A stretch of 64,000 nucleotides of DNA from Galerina marginata. Taxonomy: Eukaryota > Basidiomycota > Agaricomycetes > Agaricales > Galerinaceae. The stretch covers positions 310,001 through 374,000 of the forward strand of contig JAECYW010000004.1 in the NCBI GenBank assembly GCA_023014335.1, written 5' to 3'. Position numbers and translations under genes: made by a program. The first letter of the stretch is position 1; the number at the start of each line of letters is the position of its first letter. This document shows positions 9,734 to 20,300 of this stretch, piece after piece. Under the pieces are notes generated by a model, which saw only the letters and a list, made by a program, of their open reading frames with translations, did no database searches and was not told the DNA's origin.

Positions 9734-10681
9734 TTGACACACGACGTCGAGGCACAAGCAATATCTGGCACTCGTTGCGCAGTACTAGCGACGAAAGTAC
9801 CACACCCTAGACATAAATGTTCTTCGTCATTAAGGAAAGGACAACTGATGGCGTTGGTCTACTCACAGCACTCGCCTCCGTTTGTTGTCCCAGAATAAAA
9901 TGGGTTTGTTTCACCAGTCGGGAAGAATACCTGCAAAGTGCATGCTATTGCGCATTCATGCACATTTATACCTCGTCCAGGAATGCTCGTTTGGAGGGTG
10001 CGATTGATGGCATTATCACTACATGAATATCCGAGGCATTGAATGTAAGGAAAGATCTGAGGAACCTTACTAGACGTATTACCTGTAGCATCCGACGTAA
10101 TTCCAAGGCTGCCTCAGCTCTTCGACCCGGCCGGGTATGTCAACTAATGGACCAAATTCAGGAGTTGACGCCGTTGGAATTCCAGGTGAGGGGGCGCCGT
10201 TTGTGAAGACACTGATTCGATTGTTGCCCCCACAGCTATATCCTTCAGATTTGTCCCCTTGGCAAAAAAGGTTGCATTCGCTAGCGTTCACAGCAGTGGC
10301 CGTGAGCTGGATTACCCCATCGCAAACTGAAACACAGTTGTTGTGAGATTCGCAGGAGTTAACGAGGGTAACTTGGTTGCAAAGTAACTTACAGCATTCC
10401 TTGAGTCATGATGTCAGATTAGACTCGGCCTTGAACGTTTGAACGGTCATTACGAATAAATAAATAAACCTACGTTTGGAGTCAAGCCTGCAAATCCAAA
10501 GCCGTTCGGAGGAAACAGGGTGTTGTTTCCGCAAAATTCCGCGCACAGGCCGAGAGTCATTGAATTACTTGAAAAAGACTGCGACTTCAGAGTTGTCGGG
10601 AAGGTTGCATTGTTGCTGTGAAATAAACATAAACCACTAATCTTAATCCTCATACCACTGCAACGACTCACGTAAAACATC

Positions 10682-13600
10682 CTACGAAAATGAATGCTGG
10701 GCTACGAAACAGCAGGTGAGAACAGGACAGAACTTACCGTTGCGATCGGTTAATTAAGAAGGGTTTTCCATCCATGAGAGATCTCAAGGATTCCATTTGT
10801 TTCCCAAGTCCGACAGGTGGAGGGGTACGTAGGCTCGAGACCAGCCGTAGAATGAGGGAGGGAGGGAGGAATCTCTGCGTCAGCTCTTAGAGGGGGCGGT
10901 CACCGGTCTAAGGGGTACGGTCGATGAACCAATTTTCACCGGAATCTATCTTAGGGCATGGGTGTCAGTAAGTAACCGAAACACGCACTTTACAACATCA
11001 AACACCCATGCCATCTTGAGATGTCACGTCTCCTGAATGGAATTAGTGTAGCTGGGAAAATGAGGTGAAAAATACAGTTGTTCCTTTCGGAGATTCGGAG
11101 TAACTGGAAAAGTTTTCCCCGGGGTTAAGAAAGGAAGTTGAGATAACTGGTCGCTGCTAGCACTCGAATCCATACTCTGTTGCTTTCTACCCGCGCAACG
11201 AAGCTTGTAGTGGTGGGCATAAGTTCCAATGAATTTTAGCGGTATGCAAGGAATCCACGAGGACATAGCAGACGGAATAGGGATTCCGACTACTTTGTAC
11301 GAAAAAAAAAGCAAAGAACTGTGAGCGCGGAAGTAACGGCCTAACGGAGGAAGGGGGAACGGATCAGCGCGCCTATTTCGATTTTAATTGATGGGACCTT
11401 TTGGATCAAAGCGGTCCGAAAAATTAGCTGTCAATGCCGTGGGCTTTCCCCTCCATCGCAGGTACATCACCGTATAACGTCAACTTTCGCGTAGCCGCCT
11501 CCGAGGGCCATGTCGTGGTCAGACAGACGATATACTATATTGGATAGTGCGCCAGAGGCGGTGTTAAATAGTGAACGTTGGCGCAGTCGTTTGATGACAG
11601 AGAGCAAAGAGCACAACAACGAAAAGCAAGTTCATTGAAAAGAAACTCTTGGCCTCGAATTACCGGCCGACCCAAGCAGCAAGTATGAAGATGGGAGCTC
11701 GAGGCACCGTAGGCGACGCGGACATGGTCTGTCGTCGAGTTTAAACAGGTGTAATCCCGTCAGGGACAGGATGGTTGAATTTGGCGGTGCTGGAGCTGCC
11801 ATTGACGAGCCGCGGACCACTTGGAGGTCCAGCTATGAATACAACCCGCATTAATGACGAGTAGTAGCGAGTAACTTGATAAATAGGAACCCAATGTCGG
11901 AAAAATCTGGACGGCATTGTAAGCCGAACCCGTTGCAAGGCAGCCGGCTATCATTACAACCCTAATTGCAATGATTGCCGGCTAATTATAAATTTAGAAT
12001 AATCGTTGCAAAGATTTAAATGCATTGCAATAATAGTTGAGCAGCAGTCCAGCTCGTTCTAAGCACCAGAAATTTTACTTTAAAGACTGTAGTGTATCCA
12101 GGGGCTCTTTTAGTACAACATTGCCTGTGTACAGCTTATCTGTACGCACGAAGAGGCCAACGACTTGGCGCCGCTTAAGGGACTTACAATGCCGAACCGG
12201 CATTGCAATGGAGATCCGGACCATTACAAACTTTCTTCTTCCTTATAAGGTCCTTATGATCTCGGCCGGTCATTTTCGGTCTTAAAACCCTTATAAGGCC
12301 GTCCGGATTTTTCCGACAAAGTATATTTTCATGCCCCCAACGTACATGAAATGCAACCTCACACATCTAGGTAGAAATAGAACCTTGAACCTCGAGGGTT
12401 GTTGGTCGATGGCTGAACCCTCGGAGTTTCGATGGTCGTCCTTTAACCCCAGGTGAAAATGATCGAAGTGGCCATTGTACTCGCCACTGTAGACGGGGAA
12501 GAGGTTGAACTGCAGAGATAGTCAACTGTAAAGATGATGTTGGCGCGTGAAAGAAAAAGAACGCGTACCACGTCATGCTCTGCAACACAAACTTCACCGG
12601 CCACTGACTATTAGTATGAAGCTTCCAGACGATGCTGACAGCCAAGTTGGGAATGCGATCCGTCGAGCCAGGTTCGGATGGCGTTCTTGAGGTTCAACCT
12701 TCAAGCCGTAGACGCTGCTGTAGACGGATCTAGGCCCGTCTATAATGAAAGCTGGTGTTAACGACCATGATGGGTACTGAAGTAGAGCGTACACTAAGCA
12801 TACTTCACGTGAAGTCAGCAAGGCTTGGAAGCTAGAACGCTGGAAATGACGATCCGTTGATAGAGCTAGGAGCCTTAACTGTCCATTTTGGGAGTCTAAT
12901 CAACCAATAGGGTGAACTTGGAGGTGCAATGGAGGGAATAGACGAGCAGCCGAACCCGAGACTGCGCATATAGCTGTCGTTAACGACGCCTGCACCGAGA
13001 CAAGGACAAGAAACGCACCTCTGAAGCATTTGCTTGTATTTCTGACAAATAGTTACGCCATCCTGCGGAACAGGAATTTGAGTTTGAGGGCGCCGGGAGG
13101 CTGTGGTGGTTGTAACTTGTAGCCACGGACGTGGCTCTCCGAATGCTACCATATCGACGACCGCGGACGATCGAGGTCGTGGTGCTTGAGAGAGCCATGA
13201 AAACGAGCCGAAACTCAAGCTGAGAAGAGAATCTAGGTCAACGATAGGGAAGACGAAGAGAAGCAAGCATACCGTTTGACTTTTTGCGTGTCTGCGTCCT
13301 CACAGGTCTCACATCCACAGAACCACCCGCTCATGAGACCACTACGCAAAGTCGACGGTAGGAATTCGGAGCTATTCGGAGAGGTGGTGAAACCAGAAAG
13401 GAAAATGGCCGCTAAACGTCAAGCTCCCTGCCATCGACGTTCTAACCAGATAAAAGCAGTGTCGTTGTAGTTTGAACCTAAGTTGTATGCTATGCAGTCG
13501 ACGAACAAGGATTCGAACTGCAAAGTAAAACAGTGTTAACGATGTCGAAGCCTGGCTAGATTATACAGATAATAACGTACCTCTGAGCTTCATCGTCGCC

Positions 13601-14355
13601 TGGCACACCTATCTCCTCTCAGCTTCCAGGCCATCGTCTTTCGATAATTTAACATAGTCGACACTGTGTATGCGATCCTTACTCAAGTTCCAGTTCCAGT
13701 TCGGGGCTGGTTGAGTTTGCATGGGGCACGTAGTCGACGAGGCAGCAAAGCCATCAATAATCGCTGACCGGTTTCCCAGGGCTACGTCATTCTTTGACTC
13801 CGAGCCGCCTGGCACGATTGCCCATCAGACCCAAATTTCGACTATCAATACCGACTCTTACTGCGTTTGCTGAGGGTACCTTCAGACCAATGAAGCAGTA
13901 CACATTCCTTGCTGGAATAGGGTTTCAACCCATTTCCGATGGCACCAGTTTCGTTGTGACCAATGATCAAGTGACGGGGTTCTGAATGCCAACGTTAGTG
14001 AAACGAGCTACGCTTTCCGTCGAAGTCCGATGTGAGAGACCGACTTGGTTGAGGAGGTTCAGTAGGGGATGAAGTTGGATCTTGCTGATTTTTTCAACCT
14101 AATCCGTAGAAGTGGCCATGGGGATTTGGTTGGGATACGGATCATCGGGTTTCCGTTGGTTCTACTCTTCTTATCCACCTGCCTACTTTCCTCAAACTTT
14201 AAAATTAATTCGCACCTACCTCGTTGAGACCTCTGATTTTCTGGAAAAACTGTACATCTTTAGGACCGGGATTTTATTACAATTTGAATCACAGGACGGA
14301 TCGGCATAGAACTAAAATTGTAAACTTAATGAGTAAACCCAGACGTTGGGTGTCT
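10682..14355. other. Gene-poor stretch upstream of the WSC gene
   Basis: No gene is confidently supported. The part up to about 11,480 is probably the 5' region of the WSC gene, because its 11,230-11,460 portion has a diverged copy at 20,085-20,300. A copy of the palindrome-ended repeat sits at 11,476-11,579. Bases 11,900-12,320 are rich in short mirrored words (CATTGCAATG-, CATTACAA- and GCCGGC-like). Minus-strand frames at 12,832-13,266 stay open for 144 codons but show no recognisable domain, signal peptide or clear splice structure, so I do not call them. Confidence 0.45.
11476..11579. repeat. Copy 2 of the ~110-bp palindrome-ended repeat
   Basis: It shares with 273-386 the left end (CGTCAACTTTCGCGTAGCC, CCTCCGAGGGCC) and the right end (GAGGCGGTGTTAAATA, GTGAACGTT). 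It lies in the presumed promoter side of the WSC gene and appears to be missing from the otherwise matching decayed copy near 20.3 kb, which suggests insertion after that duplication. Confidence 0.5.
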
Positions 14356-16454
14356 TCAATTATCATCCATAATCCCCGCCGCCATTTTGTTTCTTGGAAC
14401 GATCAAGCATTTGAAGGGTTTAGGATGACTAGATCGAAAACAGCGGTTATCTCGTTTGTATCAAGTAGCCATTACCGCATTCATACCTCGTAATTCCCGA
14501 CAAAAATTCTTCTTTAGGTATGATAGGCGTTCCATCCGCCCCTTTGGCAGGAGAGATATCAAAAGCAGCGAGGATAGAAGCTATGGCTATCCATACGCTT
14601 GAATCGGCAAGATGGCGTCCCGGACAGAGGCTGTAAGATGGTCATTTAAAATAGAAATGAGGGCGAATAATTTGGACTGGGACAAACGAACCGGCGGCCA
14701 AAGCCAAACTGTCCTACTGGATGAGGCTCTCCGTGAAGATACCGTGACGGGTTGAACATATGTGGGTTCTTGTATATATCCTCGTCGAGTGTTATTCCAC
14801 TGATCGAAAAGGGGGCCCCGATTAGCACCAGCATGATATATAGCCGCATAAAAAACCATGACAAACCGCGTATTTGCTACGACGATGGATCCTTTGGGGA
14901 TAAACATCCCATTGTAGACATTATCTTCCATTGAGCGATGAGGTACGCCTGGTAGTGGCGATCCTCTCCATTCAGCATCTGCGTAAAGCGAGAAGAGTTT
15001 TGCGATTTACCTATGGGAAGAGCATTGTTCCATCGGTACGTCTCCTGTACAACGCACTCGAGATATGGCAGATTGGGTCTGTCGCTAAACTCTGGCAGTC
15101 TGTCACCTCCTATGAAGTCGTCAATCTCTTTCTTTGCTCGTGCCTGCTCAACTGGGTAGAGAACCATCGCGAGAATAAATATAGAAAGAGTTGACCAAGT
15201 CTGGCGCGACAGAAACCGTAAGGATTAGATTACCGGCTATGATAAATAAAGAGAAGGAACGAACTGTATCTGCGCCAGCGATGTATATCACGCCTGAAGC
15301 CCCTTTAATATCCTCGACAGTGCATGGGTATTGTGAGCCTTCGCGTTGAAGGGCTTCAAGGTGAGTGAGAAGGAAAGAATTCTTTGCCGTTCCCCCCTCC
15401 TAAATTAAATAGGAACTCTCTGAGTCACAGTCCATGTTGAATGGGAACACTGGTTCGTGAGCGTACCATGTTTCTCTTCACATCTTCAAAAGGGTATTCA
15501 TGCATCAAATCGACCTTTGGCCGGTAGGAACGCGCTTGGGTTGCGGGAAAAGTTCCAGGGAACCAGGACGGTAGATATTTCACTATGACATTCGGTTAGT
15601 CTATTGAGAAAGGAAATATAACAAAAACAACGTAACTAATTGGTACCAGGTCTACTAGATTACTCCCTGGAGCGGCACAGTGGGTAATGCAGTATCCAAC
15701 GTCTGACATGATTTTGAGGTAGGGATCATTATTGGATTCGATCTCATGTCCATAGTCTATGCGGAGAATGATTGCGGTGGAAAACCTATATCAACAGATT
15801 TAAGATAATGCAAATGCCGAAATAGGGTTCGTACCGGTTCAGATGGTCGTAAAATTTCTCTGGGGTTTGAAGTAGGTTTTGAAGGAGCCTGCGAGCTTCC
15901 AGGGCTTGGAACGGGAGATATTCTACGCATTTTTCGCGACTAAAATATTCATTGAGCATCTTGCGGTGCTTGTGGAAGCGTTTTCCATATCCGAAGAAGG
16001 TCATAGTATGTTCCCATCCCATTCTGTCAAAGCTTCAGATCACCAACCTTCTGGGAAAATCGGAAGAGAAAGGGCATTGACATACAATGCAAAAACATCT
16101 GAGGGAGCTCTATCGCTATAGATGGCACTTCGTTTATCGAGGAGGTCGACAGCAGCTTGTGCGCTATTGAGTATGATCATCGTGTTCCCCGGAATACGAA
16201 GATGGGCAATCTTTCCTATATTACAAGGCGTGAAGGGCGGAGACAATCTAGTGCTTACGGTGCCCACCATATTTCTTTGAGAGCTCATAGAAAAAGATAT
16301 CACTGTGATCTGTGGGCATTATGCGGAGGTGTCCTATGATTGGATCTGCAGGCGGTCCTGGAGGGAGTGGTGGATGGTTAGGAGACCGTTTAACAAGAAT
16401 CCACAGGACGATGGTAGTTCCAAGAAGGAAAAGTATCACTGGGAGCTTATCCAT
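14356..16454 (-). CDS. Cytochrome P450 monooxygenase, intact
   Basis: A membrane-bound haem monooxygenase of the fungal class that includes O-methylsterigmatocystin oxidoreductase-like proteins. The N terminus has a hydrophobic anchor (MDKLPVILFLLGTTIVLWIL) and a proline hinge (PPLPPGPP). Further on are WEHTMTFFGYGKRFHKHRK (C-helix region), the I-helix AGADT at about 15,270-15,285, ExxR in QETYRW at about 15,040-15,060, and the PSRY segment. The haem-binding loop FGFGRRLCPGR is assembled across an intron (donor inside the CGC CG codon pair, acceptor near 14,638). The last exon, after a 58-nt intron, ends SHPKPFKC...MDDN at TGA 14356-14358. About eight introns are implied. I chose the ATG at 16452-16454 because it begins the anchor; in-frame ATGs at 16484 and 16526 would add up to 24 residues. 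Substrate is unknown; a secreted cysteine-rich protein gene lies upstream with no evident link. Confidence 0.88.
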
Positions 16455-18088
16455 GGTCGTAGCAAAGAGGGAATCTCTGGCCATTTTAGCGGGCTCGAAG
16501 ATGCCAATATAAGGGCTGCTGTACAATTAAAAAAAGGCACCGGAAGAACCATACAAGCCGTCTTATGGTGTGGATTCTTCGTTTGGAGTGTGGCTATTAT
16601 TACTACTATGTCAGCTGTATGCCTGCCGTTATATTTAAGGACGACATTGGCCTGTGACCCCTCATGAAGCGAAATTCCAACCTACTTCTAACAAATTAAT
16701 ATTACTCATTTCGTTCTGCCTAGTTAGTTCCACGGTTCCAGACAAACCACTGGAACCGATCGAAAGGGAGAAGTCACGGTATCAACTTAATTTCTGCATA
16801 GCCTCGACAAGTAAAGTATTTCCAAGAGCCAAAATTGAACCCGAGCCGAGATCCCGGAAGTGTGTTCGCATGATAGAGAGACAGAATTAGAGAGAATATC
16901 GCTTATCTTTAAGAAACCAGCCTTGTTCGTATCAAGCGATCCATGGTCTTTGCTCGCGATGTCATCCTGTTCGGCTGCTTAGAATTGAAACACGTCTCAG
17001 GCTTTTCTCGCTTTCCCTTGGTCTGTAAATTCGAGCCTCGAGGACCTCCACCCTTGGTACTCGACATTACTTTAAGATCTCCTTCACTTTCTCGGGTAAT
17101 CGTGTAAGCCATCGAATGATGCGTACTATTCAGCCATATAGATAGAGACAATCCGTGCACCCATCATCTTGGCCGCTAAACTATTTAAAAAAAAGGTCCC
17201 TCTGTGGGCTCATTGGCGTCGTCACGGATGATTTCGTCCAATTGTAATTTATGGTGTATAGTTTCCCCCGTAGACCGTCCGTAATTTGGAATCGACGCCC
17301 CGGTCTACGGAATAGTGACCCAAATCAGCACAAATCTGGCGAAATTCTATTGTCTTTTGACGGAATTTCAGCTTGGACTTATTTCCCAAGCTTTTCGCTC
17401 GCTTTCCTCCAGTTGTCGGCGCGTCAGGGGTCCAGACGCGTCATGAAATTAGTCACGTGGTTAACATACTCCGCTGAACTGTGACGGCAATGCCTCACCT
17501 TTTGCTTTTCTATTCCGCCAAACCTATGGTCATTCGGTATGTCTTGGTGGTTTTCTGCTTCTTTTTCTCGGTCTGATATCGTTTTGTTTATTTAAAAGAG
17601 GATGGACCGCATCAGATGGCTTTATGTCATTCGCTTTCAAGTTCGAATTCGAGGTGGCAAGTAAGCAACATCTTCGTCATTCGTGTTAGATCTTTAGCTC
17701 ATTGTAGTGGTAATGCAAAATGGCGATGATACGATCGCGATTACTCGAGGCTATTGGCCTCAGCAACCATTTTCGAGCCCACAATGAAGGAGAAGAACAC
17801 TTTAGCGATTTTCGGGTTTGGACACCATACACCCGGCCGTGCAACCCCGACAGCTTTGTCCCAGCTGTCCTGCTTCTCCCCCTCTCCCCCTCTTTCATCA
17901 TTAAAGCCCCTGCCGTCTCATCTCGTGCTGATCCTCGATGGACAATAGAATTTTGCTCTGGAGCAAACGCATAATTGATAGGCTTTCTCGGACCTATACA
18001 ATTTCGATAAATTGAAAAATACTATGGTCCATGTGAGAAATTTCCAGTATGTAAACGCTCCATTAAAAACCCAGTCCCCCTCCCCTCC
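16455..18088. other. Intergenic stretch between P450 and small secreted protein
   Basis: Only short scattered open frames occur, with no domain, signal peptide or paired splice sites I can support. It should include the P450 promoter and the downstream region of the small secreted protein gene. Confidence 0.5.
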
Positions 18089-18615
18089 TTAATCACAGTA
18101 TATCCCATAGCTCTGGTATTCGGCGACGTCGGTGTAAATACAAGTTCCCGTCGTATCAGTATTCAACCTCTGAATGACGCCGCCGTGCTGGTCGTTCTCG
18201 GGGTACAAGCTGATATGGCAATTTCCTTGAGCGTGGGTGACGATGATGGACGCCTGCTTTGGGGTGAAGTTGTTCTTGCATACGATTTGCTTAGCAACGG
18301 GCGAGCAGGTGATGGTGGTTCCCTGGCCGCAATCTGTGATATTGAAGTTAGGCCTGATCTCATGTGCGGTAATTCAAAGAAAATATGCTTACAAACGCCC
18401 TCTGGCGCAACGTTGAATGCAACATACGGAGGTGGCGGTGGCGGCGGCGGGGGTGGCGGCGGGGGTAGTGGCTTCGTCGTAGGCAGGTGCGTCGGCAACG
18501 TAATGCTGAATTGACGGGCGGCGAAAGTCCTGGACTTATATTCATCGACGGCTACTGCAATTACTTGGCCAGTAAAGATACAGATGACGAGAGCGGAGAG
18601 GTTTATGAATTTCAT
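18089..18615 (-). CDS. Small secreted cysteine-rich protein with polyproline spacer
   Basis: Predicted 155 residues. The N terminus is a clear signal peptide (MKFINLSALVICIFTGQVIA). A short region follows, then a run of 14 prolines at about residues 50-63, then a C-terminal domain with six cysteines (in CGQG, ITCS, IVCK, GNCH, GTCIY and IYCD), a number consistent with three disulfides. One intron of 59 nt (18334-18392, GTAAGC donor, CACAG acceptor) joins ...APEG-V to Y-CGQGTT; exons are 18394-18615 with its last base at 18393, and 18089-18333. The stop TAA is at 18089-18091. Reading through the intron would give a longer product without the cysteine pattern, so I prefer the spliced model. No family is recognised. 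Size, secretion and cysteine spacing fit a fungal small secreted protein; function is unknown. Confidence 0.72.
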
Positions 18616-19689
18616 GTTGGTAGAATTTGAAACTGACTTGCCAGACTTGAAAGACGGTCTATTTTATACTCTTCTAACAGGACTACTGGCGCGGATAGCC
18701 CCATACGAGGGTAAGCCAGGCTACTCAAATTCTCCTGTGCTGTGCTATCTTTACGCAAGCTGCATTATTTGATGTTTAGACATATGAACATCATTGTTAT
18801 ACCGTAGAGATAGTTCCGATGAAAATCCCTGCTTTCGAACTGCCCCCGTCTATCGGTGGTATTGGTTCAAACAGACGAACATCTTTGACGAACACCAAAG
18901 ACAGACTGGCCTGATCTTACATCCAGTATTAATCTACAGATAATGCGAAAAGGTGTAACGAGCTGAGGCATGTTTAAACTTTCTTCAAGGTGTGTTAAAC
19001 TTCAATTCGTCGTTTAGCAGGCTGCAGCCGATGGCATCATAGAGACCTCGGGTGCGGGGAAACATTAGTGAGCGGAAAAATGGAGCTTTACGGTAAGGTA
19101 CTCATAGGAGCGCTCTGATAGTAATGTAGAGAGTGTTGGAAAGTCAGTTGTTCATACTGTATTGAATACAAAGAACGCGGGCTGGAAAGAGACAAGAGGG
19201 GAGTCTGAAATGATGAGTGTGGCTTGGGCGTACCCGTCCCCGCCCACATTGTGTATATCACTACTGACACAAAGTAATCAGGTGGCTATGGTACCGGCCC
19301 AGGATCTTCACGTCTCCGACGTTCAGAGGCGCTCAATCGTTGTGCCACGAGGCTATTTTTAGGCGCCTTGCATACCCGGACCATCCGCATTTAGAGTATG
19401 TATACTTTATGACGCCATCAAAAAGTTGTACATAGACAGATGGTGGCGGTCAAAATCTATTCGCCTCAGCTAAATCATGTCGCATAAAAAATTTATGGAC
19501 TCCACGCTGTCCAAGTTTTGATCTGGGACGCCCATAGCCATGAGTTTAGCTGGAAAGCCACACGACTGTACTTCACGTTACAGCCATCGCGTTAAGACGC
19601 TACAAGGTGGTCTAAAACATAACGGCCATGAGCGCTCGGTGCTTCAGACCTACAGCAAACGGATTCATATAATATATTCCTGCAATTTG
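18616..19689. other. Intergenic stretch; no gene seen
   Basis: No supported coding region. It should contain the promoter of the small secreted protein gene on its left side. Confidence 0.5.
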
Positions 19690-20300
19690 ATATTCCCCGT
19701 TTGTTTACTATGGACAGCACCACAAAACTGTTGGGACTCACTTCTGCTCGTTTCGGTTATACTCGTCAAAATATCAAATGAAATCACAATGAAAGGAAAA
19801 TACGAGGCTCAGTTCAATCTCCTTGCAGTGGGTAGGTAAGATTGAATCCAGGTGGAAGTAGCCTAAAGTCCTCGTTTGGTGGAGCAATGCCACGGATTAC
19901 AGACTGAAGAGGTTCGTTGACACAGAGCGATTTGCACGTTGGCAGCACTCGATACAAATTTAGCCTGCAGTTTGAGATCTACCCGCTCAACGCTTTCCCG
20001 AGTCACTTACTGCCCTCAAATAATACTAGTAAAGTCAACACGGAAGGTGAACACATGTTCTGATCAATTTTGGTTAGAATGTATGGGAGAAAGTCGTGAG
20101 TACATATCAGAGCATAGGAGTGCCGACGACTTTGTACAAACAAGGGCGAAAAATTGTGAGCACGGAGGTTGCACGGAGGTTCGGCATTCGGCACGAACGG
20201 ATCAGCACCTTTTCGGTTTAAATTGATGGAACCTTGATTAGCTAATCAGTTGGCCATCACCGTCGTGAACTTTCGCCTCCATCGCACGAACCATTACCTA
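19690..20300 (-). pseudogene. Decayed, internally deleted copy of the WSC gene ends
   Basis: Bases about 19,730-19,935 match, with substitutions and small gaps, the 3' coding end of the WSC gene (476-690). Shared words include CTTCTGCTCGTTT, ATCAAATGAA, AAATACGAG, CTCAGTTCAAT-like and AGACTGAAG. Bases about 20,085-20,300 match the region upstream of the WSC gene (11,240-11,460): GACTTTGTAC/ACTTTGTACG, AACGGATCAGC, AATTGATGG and CTCCATCGCA. The gene body between these ends is gone. The fragment has the same relative orientation as the parent and no open frame. Confidence 0.7.

Larger units (their letters stand above)
513..10681 (-). pseudogene. WSC-domain secreted/cell-wall protein gene, split by a LINE insertion
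   Basis: The gene has two WSC carbohydrate-binding domains followed by a C-terminal region of about 190 residues. Exons on the minus strand, 5' to 3', are about 10672-10681, 10474-10615, 10393-10399, 10083-10326, 9867-10018, then 9806 to the insertion, resuming at 1347 to 1083, 846-1031 and 513-785, with stop TGA at 513-515. WSC1 runs from GCFTNNATFPTTL through a CAEFC motif to CGGNNRISVF. WSC2 runs from NYVGCYSDN through GGECWCG to the CGG just past the insertion. The 8.4-kb retrotransposon lies in the codons between SCVNN and VEACGG. If the element and one target duplication are ignored, the frame is continuous across the junction, so the host gene was intact before insertion. The C-terminal part has several N-x-S/T sites. 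The first exon and start codon were not resolved, because in-frame stops precede the first WSC exon. WSC proteins are known as cell-wall glycan binders; the exact role here is unknown. Confidence 0.8.

Noticed and set aside
12832..13266. 144-codon minus-strand frame as a gene
   Set aside because: No signal peptide, domain or consistent splice pattern; a second overlapping frame is equally open.
13501..13560. tRNA-like T-loop word (GTTCGAATCC on the minus strand)
   Set aside because: The T stem does not pair and no acceptor or anticodon arms fit.
18420..18480. GGC/GGT-rich run as a stand-alone satellite
   Set aside because: On the minus strand it encodes the polyproline spacer of the small secreted protein.
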